A stretch of DNA of 7,319 nucleotides from an uncultured Bacilli bacterium (GTDB lineage Bacteria; Bacillota_I; Bacilli_A; RF39; UBA660): positions 1 through 7,319 of the forward strand of contig CALWAJ010000059.1 of NCBI GenBank assembly GCA_944373065.1, given 5' to 3'. Within the stretch, counting starts at the first letter, position 1, and each line of letters starts with the position of its first letter. Below, piece by piece: positions 6,338 to 7,319 of this stretch. Made by a program: the position numbers and the translations under genes. A model generated the notes under the pieces. That model ran no database searches. It saw only the letters and a program-made list of their open reading frames with translations, and was not told the DNA's origin.

Positions 6338-7202
6338 AAGTTTTACCTCCATTACTAAGATTAGTTATTCTTTTTTGTTTTTGGTCTAACTGCTCATACA
6401 AATCTCTTAATTCTTCTTTTTGTGATTCATATTTTTTATTAATATTTTTAATAGAGTCAATAAGTGAAAAAGAACGACGATAGGAAATGAAACTAGGGAT
6501 TCCTAAACACACTAATAATTCAAAAAAAGTAACGAAATTATTTGCTGAACTATTTTCTTTATATGTCAATATATCATTACTATCAAGGAAATCAAGATAA
6601 GCGTCTATAATATAATCATCATTTATAGAAGATATTTGATTAGTAGTTTCTGTTTCTAAAGTATAGTTAGGATAAATCTCTTCTATACGTTCAATATCTT
6701 TATTTAAGATAGCATTATAAAGAGAAACGGAAGAAGTATTATAATTAATATCAAAGGTTTTAATAGTTCTTTCATATAAATTATCTTCAGTTAAAGTCCA
6801 GGGAGAATAAATTGTTAATTCGTTATCAGAAAGTGTAGGGCCAAAAATATTATTCATTGAATAATGTTCTTCACTTTCAATATTTCCATTAGTTTCATAA
6901 TCTAGTGTATATCTTTTTTCTTTTCTTATATTATCTTTAATAAAAGGAAGGCCAAATCCCAAAAAATTTAATCCTGAGACAGTTATACCACTGGTGATAA
7001 CAAAGGGCATTATAAAATTACATACGCTACCAAATATTTTTAAGTTTTTTAGACAAGCATTTTTTATTTTTTTATTTTCATAGTCATTAATTTTATGTTC
7101 TATAATTATTAAATCCTCTTCTAATCTTTTTATTTCTATTCTATTAAATTCTAATCTTTGTTGAGATTTAATTTTCTCTTTTCTTGTTTTTCTTTTAGAC
7201 AT
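6321..7202 (-). CDS. Membrane/coiled-coil protein A, first gene of the amidoligase operon, unknown family
   Basis: I do not recognise a family. The 293-residue protein begins with a very basic segment (1-13) and a coiled coil (about 14-48). Next come a long hydrophobic region (about 55-88, with I-M-P-F-V-I at 64-69), an acidic external domain (about 90-220), helix 2 (about 223-241) and a C-terminal coiled coil (about 245-282) ending in Ala-Arg-Arg-Arg. The external domain contains S-P-W-T-L-T-E-D-N-L-Y-E-R (133-145), shared with the next gene's product. Positive charges on both termini put N and C ends in the cytoplasm. The ATG is preceded by AAGGGGGGG, four bases away, an unusual G-rich ribosome site. 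The gene overlaps the next one by 17 bases. Shared motifs and topology show that the two arose by duplication, although overall identity is low. A membrane scaffold or sensor for the cytoplasmic amidoligase pair is inferred. Confidence 0.75.
   Translation of the reverse strand: MSKRKTRKEKIKSQQRLEFNRIEIKRLEEDLIIIEHKINDYENKKIKNACLKNLKIFGSVCNFIMPFVITSGITVSGLNFLGFGLPFIKDNIRKEKRYTLDYETNGNIESEEHYSMNNIFGPTLSDNELTIYSPWTLTEDNLYERTIKTFDINYNTSSVSLYNAILNKDIERIEEIYPNYTLETETTNQISSINDDYIIDAYLDFLDSNDILTYKENSSANNFVTFFELLVCLGIPSFISYRRSFSLIDSIKNINKKYESQKEELRDLYEQLDQKQKRITNLSNGGKTYARRR
6345..6350 (-). promoter_or_regulatory. Ribosome binding site that sets the start of membrane protein B
   Basis: GGAGGT on the minus strand is a near-perfect Shine-Dalgarno, 7 bases before the ATG at 6337. 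It lies inside the last codons of the upstream gene. It rules against the in-frame ATG at 6352, which overlaps it and has no site of its own. Confidence 0.7.
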
Positions 7203-7206
7203 AATA

Positions 7207-7215
7207 CCCCCCCTT
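7207..7215 (-). promoter_or_regulatory. G-tract ribosome binding site of membrane protein A
   Basis: The minus strand reads AAGGGGGGG followed by TATT and the ATG. The seven-G homopolymer supplies the Shine-Dalgarno match (AGGGGG-like). It stands out in such an AT-rich window and could change length by slippage, altering spacing and translation. Confidence 0.55.
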
Positions 7216-7236
7216 ATAGAAATTAAAACTGTGTTT

Positions 7237-7242
7237 ATTATA
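7237..7242 (-). promoter_or_regulatory. -10 box of the amidoligase operon promoter
   Basis: A perfect TATAAT on the minus strand predicts a transcription start near 7230 and a leader of about 28 bases. The only sequence at 17-base spacing upstream is GTAAAA, a poor -35, and it lies inside the repeated segment. If that segment is an insertion-sequence end, the promoter is a hybrid with its -10 exactly at the junction. Confidence 0.4.
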
Positions 7243-7319
7243 TGTAGATTGACGAATTATTTTACCCCAGAATTGACGAATTATTTTACCCTGGAAATTA
7301 AAATTAGCCATATCTACTA
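7243..7319. mobile_element. Possible terminal region of an IS21-type insertion sequence (continues off the window)
   Basis: Reading rightward, the segment begins with TGT and then has two 20-base direct repeats at a 24-base period. IS21-family ends typically begin with TG and carry several copies of a terminal-repeat-derived sequence, so the layout fits. No transposase (IstA/IstB) coding sequence is within the window, and the opposite end and target duplication cannot be seen. The alternative is a tandem operator or a short coding repeat. Confidence 0.35.
7248..7291. repeat. Two-copy 20-base direct repeat, 24-base period
   Basis: ATTGACGAATTATTTTACCC occurs identically at 7248-7267 and 7272-7291, separated by four bases (CAGA). 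It lies upstream of the amidoligase operon promoter. The 117-base gene-free stretch 7203-7319 otherwise holds only the promoter, leader and ribosome binding site described for that operon. Confidence 0.9.

Noticed and set aside
7248..7291. The 24-base-period repeat as a minimal CRISPR array.
   Set aside because: There are only two copies, separated by 4 bases. No spacer-length interval and no cas gene is seen.
7195..7311. A 38-codon minus-strand ORF spanning the two direct repeats (the 24-base period gives two in-frame copies of G-K-I-I-R-Q) and overlapping the start of membrane protein A.
   Set aside because: Only 8 bases upstream are visible and no ribosome site is seen. It runs through the TATAAT promoter and ribosome site of the next gene, and its openness follows from the period being a multiple of three.

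Overview
The window is very AT-rich. TAA, TAG and TGA all close reading frames and Trp is encoded by TGG, so the standard bacterial code applies. Low GC, tightly packed genes, AGGA-type ribosome binding sites and extended -10 promoters suggest a low-GC Bacillota (Bacilli or gut Mollicutes-like lineage). The species cannot be named from the sequence.

Layout from left to right. A plus-strand Hsp20 small heat-shock protein (43-429) ends at a hairpin that can terminate transcription from both sides. Everything else lies on the minus strand in three apparent transcription units. Unit 1 (1766 to 443) has a stand-alone ClpA/ClpB D1-type AAA+ ATPase, translationally overlapped by a four-helix membrane protein. 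Unit 2 (3917 to 1821) has a membrane-anchored double-PepSY protein followed by a YhfW-like FAD oxidoreductase with a C-terminal Rieske domain. Unit 3 (7202 to 4010) has two paralogous membrane/coiled-coil proteins of unknown family, a putative amidoligase (glutamine-synthetase-like COOH-NH2 ligase) and a gamma-glutamylcyclotransferase-like protein. Unit 3 ends in a hairpin terminator.

Unit 3 is the most interesting part. Its four genes overlap or sit within 14 bases of each other. The last two form a ligase/cyclotransferase pair of the kind known from amidoligase gene neighbourhoods, where one enzyme makes an amide (often gamma-glutamyl) bond and the other can remove a gamma-glutamyl group as 5-oxoproline. 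The two membrane proteins share IMPFVI and W-x-L-x5-LYER motifs and a common topology: cytoplasmic coiled coils at both ends and an acidic external domain. The operon may therefore be an uncharacterised membrane-linked amide-modification system. That role is inference.

At the right edge, a TGT-initiated segment with two 20-base direct repeats looks like the end of an IS21-type insertion sequence abutting the promoter of unit 3. No gene-free stretch exceeds 300 bases. The longest is 7203-7319.
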